Shown here: piece by piece, positions 8,490-17,937 of the stretch
Layout of the letters: every line of letters starts with the position of its first letter
Position numbering within the stretch: position 1 is the first letter of the stretch
Assembly: GCA_946530965.1 (NCBI GenBank)
Contig: CAMNAK010000002.1
Coordinates: 124,001 to 188,000 of the forward strand
Reading direction: 5' to 3'
Source: an uncultured Candidatus Saccharibacteria bacterium
GTDB lineage: Bacteria; Patescibacteriota; Saccharimonadia; Saccharimonadales; Saccharimonadaceae
Length of the DNA stretch: 64,000 nt
Position numbers and translations under genes: made by a program
The notes under the pieces: model-generated
The model's input: only the letters and a program-made list of their open reading frames with translations
Told to the model about the DNA's origin: nothing
The model's database searches: none

Positions 8490-9728
8490 ATGTCGAAACA
8501 AGAAAACGAAACCATTATCGAGCTTAAGTCTGTCTCGAAAATCTATGGCCTTGGCGATACAGAATCTCATGCACTAGACAAGTTTGACCTAACCGTAAAA
8601 CGCGGTGAGTTCATCATGATCATGGGTCCTTCTGGCTGCGGTAAAACTACCCTACTAAACATCATTGGTCTTCTAGATAAACCTGACGAAGGTCAGTATT
8701 TCTTGCACGGAAAACCGATTACCAAAATTTCCGCTCGTAAAAAAGCGCGTTTTCGTGCTGAAGAAATTGGTTTCGTTTTCCAAAACTTCAATCTTATTTC
8801 TAATCTTTCGGTTATTGAGAACGTTTCTCTACCGCTTATCTACTCTGGCGTTCACAAAACTCGCCGTCTAAAAGCTGCCGATCGCGTACTCGAACATTTC
8901 CATCTTCGCGAACGCGAATACTACATGCCATACCAGCTCTCTGGTGGTCAACAGCAGCGCGTCGCTATTGCTCGTAGCCTTATTTCTAATCCATCTATCA
9001 TCCTTGCTGATGAGCCAACCGGTAACTTGGATAGCCGCTCTTCTCATATCATCATGGAAGAACTTCGCAGCATCCACGCCAAAGGCAACACTATTATCAT
9101 GGTTACTCACAACCCTGACCTAACCGCATACGCAACTCGCGTTATCAATATGCTCGATGGTCAGATTGATACGGATATTAAGACCGTTGCCGATCATAAC
9201 TTGCCACAAGGCAATCGTATCCCAGAAAAGATTTCTGTTCGTGTCCTATCCAAAAAACGTCCACCAGAACTAGAAGTCGTATCGGATACTCCAGTTAAGG
9301 TCTCTGGCGAAAACGTTACAGTCGAAGTCCCTAAGGCAAAGCCAAACACAGAGCCAAAACCAGCTCCAAGCGGCAATCGCGAACTTCACAACACGACAAT
9401 CTCGGCGAAACCAGCAACCGCAAAGGATGCACCAAAGCCAGATAATGTAAAAGAAGAAAAAGCAAGCGACCTAGACAAGAATAAAGAACGCAAGCCTCGT
9501 CGCAGAACCGTCAGTCTAAGCAGTCTCACAAAGAAGCTTCACAAAGACAAGAAAGACGAAGCAAAACCAGAAAAGAAAGAATCTGGTCTAAGCGCCTTCA
9601 CCAACAAGCTTCTCGGCAAAAACAAGAAGCCAAAAGAAGATAAGAAGGACGACAAGAAAAAAGCAACTTCAAAATCTAGCAAGGCAAAAGCCGATACAAA
9701 ATCTAAGACAAAAGGAAAGGAGGCATAA
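8490..9728 (+). CDS. ABC transporter ATP-binding protein, MacB/LolD type, with a long basic tail
   Basis: 412 aa. Residues 1-235 are a complete ATPase: Walker [10 protein letters not shown] (46-54), signature LSGGQQQR (150-157), Walker [12 protein letters not shown] (171-181) and H-loop His207. From about residue 250 to the end comes a low-complexity tail very rich in Lys, Glu, Asp, Pro and Ser, which is not part of standard MacB/LolD ATPases (about 225-240 aa). It pairs with the FtsX-type permease that starts immediately after its stop. Such pairs act as mechanotransmission or export systems for peptides, lipoproteins or antibiotics; substrate not readable. TATAAT at 8443-8448 is the likely -10. 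Confidence 0.9.
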   Translation: MSKQENETIIELKSVSKIYGLGDTESHALDKFDLTVKRGEFIMIMGPSGCGKTTLLNIIGLLDKPDEGQYFLHGKPITKISARKKARFRAEEIGFVFQNFNLISNLSVIENVSLPLIYSGVHKTRRLKAADRVLEHFHLREREYYMPYQLSGGQQQRVAIARSLISNPSIILADEPTGNLDSRSSHIIMEELRSIHAKGNTIIMVTHNPDLTAYATRVINMLDGQIDTDIKTVADHNLPQGNRIPEKISVRVLSKKRPPELEVVSDTPVKVSGENVTVEVPKAKPNTEPKPAPSGNRELHNTTISAKPATAKDAPKPDNVKEEKASDLDKNKERKPRRRTVSLSSLTKKLHKDKKDEAKPEKKESGLSAFTNKLLGKNKKPKEDKKDDKKKATSKSSKAKADTKSKTKGKEA

Positions 9729-10958
9729 ATGGCACTACTCTTGAACACGCATTATCGCCTTGCAAAAGACAGCCTTCGCCGTAATCGCGGCCGCACTTTC
9801 CTATCTGCTCTCGGTATCGCAATCGGCGTCGCATCAATCGTTCTTATCCTTTCCCTAACGGGCGGCATCAATAAGCTCATCAATGCCAATTCGGACAAGA
9901 ACAATGCGAACCTTATCATCGTTCGACCAAGTAGCGGCAAAGATTTCACTACGAATCTTATCGACGAACTTTCAGAGAACAACCAATTTACAAAATCGAG
10001 TCTCACCCTAAGCGACGTCGACACGATTAGTAAAATCGAAGGCATCGAAAGCGTTTCCCCACTTGCAATTACAACAAGCACGCTAGTTGCAAATGACAAA
10101 CCTCACGATGGTTTCCATGTTGTAGCAAGTAACTATCAGCTTGGCGACATCCTTAACTTCAAGCTAAATCGTGGCGAATTTCTAAAAGCAGACAGTCGCG
10201 AAAACGCAGCCGTTATCGGTTACAAAGCCGCAATGCAAATCTTTGGCGGCCCAGAAGCCTTAACAAAGACTATTATCTATAACAATCAGCGCTTCATGAT
10301 CATCGGTGTTCTTGAAGAACTCGACGAACCAATCAACTATAATGGCGTAGATTTCGATAACTCAATCATTATTAATGCAGACTATGCAAAGACATTTGAG
10401 TCTGCCCTACAGATTCAGCAAATCGATGTTCGCACCGCAACGACTGGCGCAATCGATCAAACTGCCGACACCGTCAAGAATGCTCTAGCCGAAAACAAAG
10501 GCAACAGCAATAGCTTCCAGGTAGTTACTGGAAATAAGGATCTACATCCAGCCGGCTCCTTACTATCAATCGTTTCTATGATGCTAACAATCGTAGCAGG
10601 CATCTCTATCGTAGTCGGTGGCGTCGGTATCATGAATATCATGCTCGTCTCCGTCTCCGAGAGAACCCGCGAAATCGGTATTCGCAAAGCCGTTGGTGCT
10701 TCAAGTGGAAATATCCTACTTCAATTCCTTCTTGAATCTACCATCCTAAGTATTGCGGGCGGTATCATGGGCTTCGCTTTAGGCTACATTGGCGCATTCC
10801 TAATTTCCCTAGTTACACCATTTGCCGTACATATCTCATGGCAAATCCTCGCAATTACGGGCGCCGTTTCCTTAGTTACTGGTATCCTATTCGGTATTTA
10901 CCCAGCAGTTAAGGCGGCAAGGAAAGATCCAATCATTTCCCTAAAGTTCTACAGATAA
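9729..10958 (+). CDS. MacB/FtsX-type ABC permease
   Basis: 409 aa. N-terminal transmembrane helix at about 20-42 (FLSALGIAIGVASIVLILSL), a large extracytoplasmic MacB_PCD domain (about 45-280), then an FtsX domain with three helices (about 283-400). The conserved cytoplasmic loop SERTREIGIRKAVGAS is typical of MacB-like permeases. AGGAGG lies before the ATG, and the previous stop TAA abuts the start, so it is coupled to the ATPase. No MFP/HlyD partner is seen nearby, as expected for a cell without an outer membrane. Confidence 0.9.
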   Translation: MALLLNTHYRLAKDSLRRNRGRTFLSALGIAIGVASIVLILSLTGGINKLINANSDKNNANLIIVRPSSGKDFTTNLIDELSENNQFTKSSLTLSDVDTISKIEGIESVSPLAITTSTLVANDKPHDGFHVVASNYQLGDILNFKLNRGEFLKADSRENAAVIGYKAAMQIFGGPEALTKTIIYNNQRFMIIGVLEELDEPINYNGVDFDNSIIINADYAKTFESALQIQQIDVRTATTGAIDQTADTVKNALAENKGNSNSFQVVTGNKDLHPAGSLLSIVSMMLTIVAGISIVVGGVGIMNIMLVSVSERTREIGIRKAVGASSGNILLQFLLESTILSIAGGIMGFALGYIGAFLISLVTPFAVHISWQILAITGAVSLVTGILFGIYPAVKAARKDPIISLKFYR

Positions 10959-10966
10959 ACATTAAA

Positions 10967-10992
10967 CCTCTGGCCAAAACCAGAGGTTTTTT
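10967..10992 (+). terminator. Rho-independent terminator
   Basis: CCTCTGG with CCAGAGG and a T-run; ends the ABC operon. Confidence 0.85.
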
Positions 10993-11042
10993 GATACCCC
11001 AGTTTTAATTCTCTTAAGAGCTAATACTACTAAAAACTAACC

Positions 11043-11076
11043 AAAAAAAAATAACCTCCCTTTCGGGAGATTATTT
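11043..11076 (-). terminator. Rho-independent terminator (minus)
   Basis: On the minus strand CTCCC...GGGAG flanked by AATAA/TTATT and a long T-run; ends the 1760 aa gene. Confidence 0.8.
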
Positions 11077-11087
11077 TCTATTCGCTT

Positions 11088-14000
11088 CTATTCAGAAGTA
11101 GGCTCTAGTTCAATCAGTCCATGTGGGACAAGATACTGTAATGCCAAGAGAGCGGCTCTAGATGTCTTATCTTCGCCACTAATAATCTTTTTACGATCTT
11201 CATCGCTAATCTTGTTCCAGGATCTAATTGCCAAAAATGCCTTAGCACGCTCATCTCTAGTCTTAAACTCTTTTCCAAGCGATTTCACAATTTCGTTTAT
11301 CCTAGCAGGACTCTCTACAATTGGTTCGCCCTTCGAAGGTTTAAACTCGGCAGCTTTTCTTCTTTCTTCTTCCTCGTCAGCTGCGCGGCGTTCTTCTTCA
11401 GCAGGCCTTTCTTCCTCACGCTCTTCCTCTGGCGTGCGGCGCTCTTCTTCCTCTTCTTCGGGACGTCTTTCTTCCTCGCCAGTCGTGCGGCGCTCTTCTT
11501 CCTCAGCAGGACTTTCCTCTTCTTCACGCTCTTCTTCCTCAACAGGATTTAGAGAATCAAGTCTAGTATGTCCCGTACCTCTTTCGCTAGGACCAGCCTC
11601 TGTTCTAGATACTGGAATAACTACTGGATGCAAGAAGTCGACAGCTCTTTCTGGTGAAGTGACCGAGTATACTGGAATATCTGGTAACTGCTCAGTAATA
11701 TGTTCTGTAATATCTCCAGTCATTGCCGAACCTGGCCACGTGCTAAAGATGTTCGCATCTACTGTGCCATCTGCATTTGTGCCCATGTACTCTGCGATTT
11801 CGACCATACCAAGTTTCTGATCGAGAGCAGCCTGGATTTCAGGAATATCCGAAGTAATACTAATCTGTGGCATACCGCTAGCATCTGTAAACGGAGTTAC
11901 GTTAAGCTCGATCGCCTTACCGCCACTTACGCCTTCTGGGGTGAAGTATGCTCTTACGCGACCGCTTTCAACAACTTCGCGCCAGTCTCTAGAGCCACCA
12001 CGCCCATCAGTAATCTGGTTCTTAAAGCCGGTAAACCAGCCTTGATCATCGGTCCTATAAGTACGGCCTTCATCGAAGTCAGTTGCTCCCGTACCGTTAC
12101 CAAAGTGTGAGCGATTAACTACGAAGCCCTTCTCGCCAGCAAACTCGCTGCTTGAGGTCTGAATATCGTACTCGTTAGTACCACCAGGAATTGCACCGGA
12201 TTTCGCAACCGTATAACCTTCTTGGCGAAGATCCGAGATTTGCTGAGCCGTAAGTTGCTGATCGATACCAATCTTTGGATCTGGACTCGAGAAGAATCTC
12301 TCACGAGCATTACCAAGAACCGTACGACTTGCGCCAATATTGTTCGCGCTATCAGATTCAAATACGCCAACCACATTATCATCGAAGGCTGCGCGAACTT
12401 CCTGGCCAACAATAGATGCAAGCGATGAAATTGCAGCGGCTTTGATACCATGGCCAATTGCACGACGACGGCGCAACTTGCCCTGAACCTTCTTCGTATC
12501 AGAAACATTCTGGTTAATGCTCTCTACACTACTTGCATAAGCATCAGAGTAAGTATCACATTCGCTTGGATTTATGCCGGCTTCACGGAGAGCAATCCTA
12601 GCGCGAGCTCTTGCAATATCCAAGTTTGCACGTTCGTTAACAATCGATTCACCAGAAGTATAGCTAATCAAGTCTATGCCCTGCTGATCACTAATCTTAA
12701 TCCTAGAATCAATAGCTGCGAGCTGCTTCATAATTTCATCGGTATTACCTGCAGAAATCGCATTATTCAAAGCTTCTTTCAAACCATTTGCTGGCTGGCT
12801 ATCATAATTTGCAGCCCTCAAAGCTTCGTCATATTTGAGACGACCACGCGTAAATGGACTATTTGGATTCAAAGTACTCTTTGTGGAGCCCATAGCCATA
12901 TCGCGAAGCGTTCTAGACTGATCTCTCTTAACTCTGTTGGCTTCGTTAATGCCGCCCCAAACACCAGAAATCAAGGCACCAGCGACTAGTGGGATAGTAG
13001 CAGGAACAGCTACACCAAGAGCTACACCGCCAACTGCAATACCAGCCTTGGCAGCAGTCTTTGCGCCAGTTAATAGATAGCCAGATGCAAAGCCTATAAC
13101 GGCAGCAGCTGTTTCAGGCGCAATAAGACCATGTGTACGCATAGCAATCTTTGCAGCAACAGAGTCGATATTGGTCTTTTCGACCTCTGTACGTACCTGG
13201 CTTCTAGATTCGGCATTAATGTAGTTAAAGCCATCAAGGACACGATCCATTGCGATACCATGGCTAATCTTATCGCGAGCAGCAACAGCAGCATCGAGAT
13301 AGTTATCCATCGTGAAATCGCTCTGGTTATCCGTTAGGCCAAGCGTCTCAACCTTAATCTTCTTAATGGCCGCAATAAATGCATTCTTGTCATCGGCAGT
13401 ACCGCCAGATTCAGCAAAGCGCCTAATAGCATCCTTAGTTTCAATAGCTGCTCTTGCGTCGCGCTCCATCGCCTCGGATTCATCGCCCTCTTCCTCTTCG
13501 ATGAGATTCTCGATAGTACCATCGCTCTTGCGGCGCATAACCTCGATTTCTTCAATCTCACCATTTTCGTTACGGCGACGATGAATGACAGTTTCTGTAC
13601 CGTCTTCACCAACACGAACCGTGTAACCACGCATCATTTCGCCAGCATCACTGTGAACCATCTCGTTCTCGAGATTCTCCATGTATGCCATCGTAAACTT
13701 AGCGATAACGTCTCTTTCATTCCAGAACCCTGCTGGAACTTCTGGAGTTTCGCCATTTCTGAAGCTGCGAAGTTTATCCATAGCCTCAGCATTATAGTGC
13801 TTCATTCTGAATGAACGACCTGGCCTTGACTGACGCCACAAGCGTACAGGATTAAAGCGCCACATCTTGTTAATTTCTTCGTTATAGGCCTGTTCAGCAA
13901 TAATGCCGGCTGCAATTCTTGCATCCTCTTCGGCCATAGCATTAACGACCGTCAAGACTTCGCGCTCAGCCTTTGCTTCTTTCTCGGATTCTTCCTCTTC

Positions 14001-16370
14001 CTCAGATTCCTCGTCTTCCTCAGACTCTTCGTCTTCGGCTTTTTCTTCTTCCTCGCGCTCTTCCTCTTCAGACTCTTCGTCTTCAGCGTTTTTCTCTTCC
14101 TCGCGCTCTTTCTCTTCTTCTGCGGAACGTTCTTCTTTGCCACGACTATCAATGTACTCTTTCCAAAGAGCTTCAAGCTCCTCGTCGCTCATATGCTCAA
14201 TATCATTACCAGATAATTCGCTATGATTCTTTTCTAGCCAGCTCGTAGCTTCCCCGTCACTACAGAATGTTTCTATGGCTTTTCCGCGCTCAAAATTCTT
14301 CTCAGATTCTTCATCCTCTTCGGAACCTTCTTGTTCGCCACGACTATCCATGTACTCTTTCCAAAGAGCTTCAAGCTCCTCGTCGCTCATATGCTCAATA
14401 TCATTACCAGATAATTCGCTATGATTCTTTTCTAGCCAGCTCGTAGCTTCCCCGTCACTACAGAATGTTTCTATGGCTTTTCCGCGCTCAAAATTCTTCT
14501 CAGATTCTTCATCCTCTGAGTTCTTTTCTTCTTCGTTATTTCCGCCAGAATATAGAGAATCATACTCATTCAAGAGCGCCATCGTATCCTTTGGATCCAT
14601 ATTGCGAAGATCATCACCGGTGATACCCTTTTCGTTCAAGAACTCCATCATGCTCTTTGGCTTCTTTGATTCACCTTCTTCTGCAGAATTCTCTTCTTCT
14701 TTGCCACGGCTATCCATGTACTCTTTCCAAAGAGCTTCAAGCTCCTCGTCGCTCATATGCTCAATATCATTACCAGATAATTCGCTATGATTCTTTTCTA
14801 GCCAGCTCGTAGCTTCCCCGTCACTACAGAATGTTTCTATGGCTTTTCCGCGCTCAAAATTCTTCTCAGATTCTTCATCCTCTGAGTTCTTTTCTTCTTC
14901 AGTAGAGTTCTCTTCCTCCGTAGAGTTTTCTTCAGATTCTTCGGTAGAGTTATCGGCTTCTTCCGTAGAGTTTTCAGCTTCCTCTGTAGAGTTTTCTTCA
15001 GACTCTTCGGTCTCTTCGTCGGATTGCTCTTCTCCAGTAGGTTCGCCTACTTCTTCGCTTTCGGTAGAAGAATCTCCAGTCGATTCCTCAGTGGATTGCT
15101 CAGCAGATTCGCTAGCCTGACCGTCTGCAGAATCATCAGCAGACTGTTCCTCTGAAATCGCTTCAGCAACAGGTTGCACGACAGGCTGCTCAGCAGGTTG
15201 TTCAACTGGCTGTTCAGAAGACTGAACAGCAGGCTGCTCGGCAGACTGTTCTGCGGGCTGTTCAACTGCCTGTTCTGCAGGCTGTTCGACTGTTTGGTCT
15301 GTCGTTTGCTCAGTAGGCTCCTCAACTGTCTGTTCGGTAGGCTCCTCGGCAGGCTGTTCTACAGGTTGCTCTGCGGAATCGGTCTCTGTTCCAGTTTCGC
15401 CTTCTGCAGAATTATTATTCAGATTTTTCAGCTGCTCGCTTAGAGCATCCTGTTCATCAATTAACGACTGCGTATGAGCATTATCATAATCCAAATAAAT
15501 ACTCATCAACTGAAGATCGTCCATCTTTTTAAGATCTTCAGGAGTAATATCTGGCATATTTTCGGCAAGCCACTTAGCGCCAGCACCGCTAGTCAATTCT
15601 TCCAAATACATTTTACGATGTTGGTCAGAGTCAGCACTATTTTCAGTCTCGTCCTTGTTGTCGTCTGCACCAGTCTCAATTGGGACATTATCTAGCTCAC
15701 GAGCCCTTCTCTCTAGCTCCTGGCGAGCACCAATAATATTACCTTTCCTAAGCTCCTCAACACTTAGGCTCTTTAGCGAATCCATATATGCAGGATCATT
15801 TAACTTTTCATAATGCTCATCAAAATGACGTTCATCATTATCGCTCGAGTTTTCAAAAATAGGAGCTTCAGAAGAAGTATCAGAAGAAGTATCAATCTCA
15901 GAGCTACTATCCTCTTGCTTTCCCTTCCATTCTTCAAAGCTAGCCCTTAAAGCATCGACCATACGGTCATCAATTGGGCTGTAGCCAGCAATTTGGGTAT
16001 CATTCAAAAAGTCAACAACGCCAGGCTCTTGCACAAAAGCAATTGCCTCTTGCTGACTTGGATCAATCAAACTAAGATAACGGCCAAGCTCAACATCGGC
16101 CTTAGCGGCACGTTCATTATGTGTATCGGGTTTAAAAGGTATAGTTTGAGTCGACTTGTACTCTTCAAGTCTTTGAGCACGTTCGTCTTTTTCTTTGCGA
16201 AGATCTTCATATCTCTGCGCATGCTTATCAGCTTCCGCCTGACGCCCAAGCGGATCGTCGTCCTGGCCGCCAAACTGAACATCTCCAAGAATGTCAAAAG
16301 GACTTCCAGAGCCCTGCTCTAGATCATCAGCCCTCTCTGGCGGAAACGGATTTCCAGATTTATTATCCAT
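11088..16370 (-). CDS. Giant Glu-rich repeat protein with a central hydrophobic segment, 1760 aa
   Basis: No family recognised. Residues 1-860 are acidic and low-complexity (EQPAEQPVEQ-type and ENSTEE-type runs) and carry about five copies of a ~45-residue helical module with pattern WL..N...L...D...M.DEEL.ALW.EY. Three of these are almost identical (about 496-555, 618-677, 684-743); divergent ones lie near 253-290 and 570-613. A hydrophobic Ala/Gly-rich stretch (about 1080-1145) may span or associate with a membrane. Residues 1150-1600 look globular, and a second E/R-rich stretch (about 1590-1690) precedes a short folded C-terminus. There is no signal peptide. It follows the 16381-16764 gene after about 10 nt in one operon. 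Confidence 0.8.
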   Translation of the reverse strand: MDNKSGNPFPPERADDLEQGSGSPFDILGDVQFGGQDDDPLGRQAEADKHAQRYEDLRKEKDERAQRLEEYKSTQTIPFKPDTHNERAAKADVELGRYLSLIDPSQQEAIAFVQEPGVVDFLNDTQIAGYSPIDDRMVDALRASFEEWKGKQEDSSSEIDTSSDTSSEAPIFENSSDNDERHFDEHYEKLNDPAYMDSLKSLSVEELRKGNIIGARQELERRARELDNVPIETGADDNKDETENSADSDQHRKMYLEELTSGAGAKWLAENMPDITPEDLKKMDDLQLMSIYLDYDNAHTQSLIDEQDALSEQLKNLNNNSAEGETGTETDSAEQPVEQPAEEPTEQTVEEPTEQTTDQTVEQPAEQAVEQPAEQSAEQPAVQSSEQPVEQPAEQPVVQPVAEAISEEQSADDSADGQASESAEQSTEESTGDSSTESEEVGEPTGEEQSDEETEESEENSTEEAENSTEEADNSTEESEENSTEEENSTEEEKNSEDEESEKNFERGKAIETFCSDGEATSWLEKNHSELSGNDIEHMSDEELEALWKEYMDSRGKEEENSAEEGESKKPKSMMEFLNEKGITGDDLRNMDPKDTMALLNEYDSLYSGGNNEEEKNSEDEESEKNFERGKAIETFCSDGEATSWLEKNHSELSGNDIEHMSDEELEALWKEYMDSRGEQEGSEEDEESEKNFERGKAIETFCSDGEATSWLEKNHSELSGNDIEHMSDEELEALWKEYIDSRGKEERSAEEEKEREEEKNAEDEESEEEEREEEEKAEDEESEEDEESEEEEESEKEAKAEREVLTVVNAMAEEDARIAAGIIAEQAYNEEINKMWRFNPVRLWRQSRPGRSFRMKHYNAEAMDKLRSFRNGETPEVPAGFWNERDVIAKFTMAYMENLENEMVHSDAGEMMRGYTVRVGEDGTETVIHRRRNENGEIEEIEVMRRKSDGTIENLIEEEEGDESEAMERDARAAIETKDAIRRFAESGGTADDKNAFIAAIKKIKVETLGLTDNQSDFTMDNYLDAAVAARDKISHGIAMDRVLDGFNYINAESRSQVRTEVEKTNIDSVAAKIAMRTHGLIAPETAAAVIGFASGYLLTGAKTAAKAGIAVGGVALGVAVPATIPLVAGALISGVWGGINEANRVKRDQSRTLRDMAMGSTKSTLNPNSPFTRGRLKYDEALRAANYDSQPANGLKEALNNAISAGNTDEIMKQLAAIDSRIKISDQQGIDLISYTSGESIVNERANLDIARARARIALREAGINPSECDTYSDAYASSVESINQNVSDTKKVQGKLRRRRAIGHGIKAAAISSLASIVGQEVRAAFDDNVVGVFESDSANNIGASRTVLGNARERFFSSPDPKIGIDQQLTAQQISDLRQEGYTVAKSGAIPGGTNEYDIQTSSSEFAGEKGFVVNRSHFGNGTGATDFDEGRTYRTDDQGWFTGFKNQITDGRGGSRDWREVVESGRVRAYFTPEGVSGGKAIELNVTPFTDASGMPQISITSDIPEIQAALDQKLGMVEIAEYMGTNADGTVDANIFSTWPGSAMTGDITEHITEQLPDIPVYSVTSPERAVDFLHPVVIPVSRTEAGPSERGTGHTRLDSLNPVEEEEREEEESPAEEEERRTTGEEERRPEEEEEERRTPEEEREEERPAEEERRAADEEEERRKAAEFKPSKGEPIVESPARINEIVKSLGKEFKTRDERAKAFLAIRSWNKISDEDRKKIISGEDKTSRAALLALQYLVPHGLIELEPTSE
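14139..14884 (-). repeat. Intragenic near-identical ~180-bp repeats
   Basis: Three copies at about 14139-14318, 14337-14516 and 14703-14882 inside the giant gene encode the module beginning near FERGKAIETFCSDGEA and ending DEELEALWKEY. DNA identity is almost complete, so duplication is recent or maintained by conversion. Copy-number slippage is likely. Confidence 0.9.
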
Positions 16371-16380
16371 TAATTATCTC

Positions 16381-16764
16381 CTACCCTTTAATTTCGCCAG
16401 ATTCTTTATTGGCACTCTCGACCATAGAGCTCTCTGCCCTAACCTCACGAGCAACCTCATCGGCCTCGTCAGCACCAACATAAAGCATCTTGAATTGCAT
16501 CATCGTTTCAAGAATGACGCGCTGCGTATCAATACCAGAATTATTGATAAAGTCGTAAGTATCCTGTTCAGAAAAGTTAGGATCGTCAAGCTTCTCATTT
16601 AGCTCAGCAACCTTGTCGCTAGGCAAAGCGTTGATCAAGGCATTATCGATTTGAGTCATAAGGCGATCAGCCATATCCTTCCTTAGCTCTTCGCGGACGT
16701 CGCCATCGACGCTTAACCCTTTTTCGTCAATAAGCGAATCAATAAACTGATTGACCTGTTCCAT
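16381..16764 (-). CDS. DUF5663-like small protein
   Basis: 127 aa, largely helical and acidic. The central part (RLMTQIDNALINALPSDKVA, then a Phe-x-Glu-containing helix) resembles the DUF5663 family often found in Patescibacteria; I give this from memory of the family pattern. No membrane segment. GGGAGAGG precedes the ATG, and an extended -10 (TGA then TATAAT) lies about 40 nt upstream. It is the first gene of the operon with the giant Glu-rich protein, so the two may act together. Confidence 0.65.
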   Translation of the reverse strand: MEQVNQFIDSLIDEKGLSVDGDVREELRKDMADRLMTQIDNALINALPSDKVAELNEKLDDPNFSEQDTYDFINNSGIDTQRVILETMMQFKMLYVGADEADEVAREVRAESSMVESANKESGEIKG

Positions 16765-16881
16765 AAAAATAATACCTCTCCCAATATATAGTTTAAGTCA
16801 ATTATATCATAAGCATTACTCTCAAGCGCAAGCGCATTGCTCTCTGAAAAATCCCAAAAATATGATATAATATGCAAAGTT

Positions 16882-17937
16882 ATGAAGATCTTAGGGATAG
16901 AAAGCTCCTGTGATGAGACCGCGGCATCAGTCGTCGAAGACGGCAACCGCGTGCTTTCGAATGTCGTAAATTCCCAAATCGATATCCATGCAGCTTACGG
17001 TGGTGTTATTCCAGAAATCGCTGCCCGCTCTCACATCGAAGTCGTTCTTCCCGTTATTAATCAGGCTCTAAAAGACGCCGGCTGCACCCTTGATCAAAAC
17101 CAGCCAAACAAAATCGACGCTATTGCCGTTACTCATACGCCAGGCCTTGTTGGCTCTCTACTTGTAGGCACGTTAACCGCCCGCACTATGGCCGTTATTA
17201 ATAACGTTCCATTTTATCCAACTCACCATCTAAAATCTCATATCTACGCCAACTGGCTAACCGGTTACAACCCAACCTTCCCTATTCTTGCCCTAGTTGT
17301 TTCTGGCGGACATACACAAATAATATATATGGAGCGCCATGACGATTTTCATATCATCGGCTCTACTCGCGATGATGCCATCGGCGAAGTCTTCGACAAG
17401 GTCGCAAAAATTCTCGGCCTTCTCTACCCAGGTGGTCCAAACATTGCCAAAAAAGCATTAAATGGCGATTCGGACAAATACCAGCTACCGATTCCAAAAG
17501 TCGATGGACTAGATTTTTCATTCAGCGGCCTAAAAACTGCTGTGCTCCGAGCCATCCAAAAAGAACTCGGCTTGCCTATCACTACCCCAAGCTACGAGCT
17601 AAAAGAAAAACTTACCGAACAGCAAATCTGCGATTTTGCAGCCAGCTTCCAAAAGACGGCCGTCAAAATTTTGGTTCAAAAACTACAAAAAGCCTGCAGC
17701 ATGTATCCAGAAGCAAAATCTATCCTTCTTGCTGGCGGCGTTTCTGCCAACCTTGCCCTTCGCGAAGGTCTAACCAAAGCTTTCGAAAAATCCCACGAAG
17801 TATACTTCCCGGACCTAAAGTTCGCCACAGATAATGGCGCCATGGTTGCTTCGGCCGCATATTATTCTATTCAGGCCGGAGAAAAAGCGAGCGACCCATA
17901 CTCGCTCGACATTTCCCCACGTTCTGTTATTAAATAA
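16882..17937 (+). CDS. tsaD: tRNA N6-adenosine threonylcarbamoyltransferase
   Basis: 351 aa TsaD (Gcp/YgjD): transfers the threonylcarbamoyl group to A37 of ANN-reading tRNAs. MKILGIESSCDETA is the conserved N-terminus, so the start is placed at 16882 rather than the in-frame ATG at 16837. HHLKSH carries the metal-binding histidines, and VSGGHTQ and LAGGVSANLALRE are further family motifs. TATAAT at 16866-16871 with TG at the extended position leaves 10 nt before the ATG, so the mRNA is leaderless or nearly so. It is alone on this strand; the convergent FemAB gene ends one base after its stop. Confidence 0.95.
   Translation: MKILGIESSCDETAASVVEDGNRVLSNVVNSQIDIHAAYGGVIPEIAARSHIEVVLPVINQALKDAGCTLDQNQPNKIDAIAVTHTPGLVGSLLVGTLTARTMAVINNVPFYPTHHLKSHIYANWLTGYNPTFPILALVVSGGHTQIIYMERHDDFHIIGSTRDDAIGEVFDKVAKILGLLYPGGPNIAKKALNGDSDKYQLPIPKVDGLDFSFSGLKTAVLRAIQKELGLPITTPSYELKEKLTEQQICDFAASFQKTAVKILVQKLQKACSMYPEAKSILLAGGVSANLALREGLTKAFEKSHEVYFPDLKFATDNGAMVASAAYYSIQAGEKASDPYSLDISPRSVIK

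Noticed and set aside
13903..15120. Ser-rich plus-strand ORFs opposite the giant Glu-rich gene
   Set aside because: Reverse complement of GAA/GAG-rich coding sequence automatically yields Ser-rich open frames.
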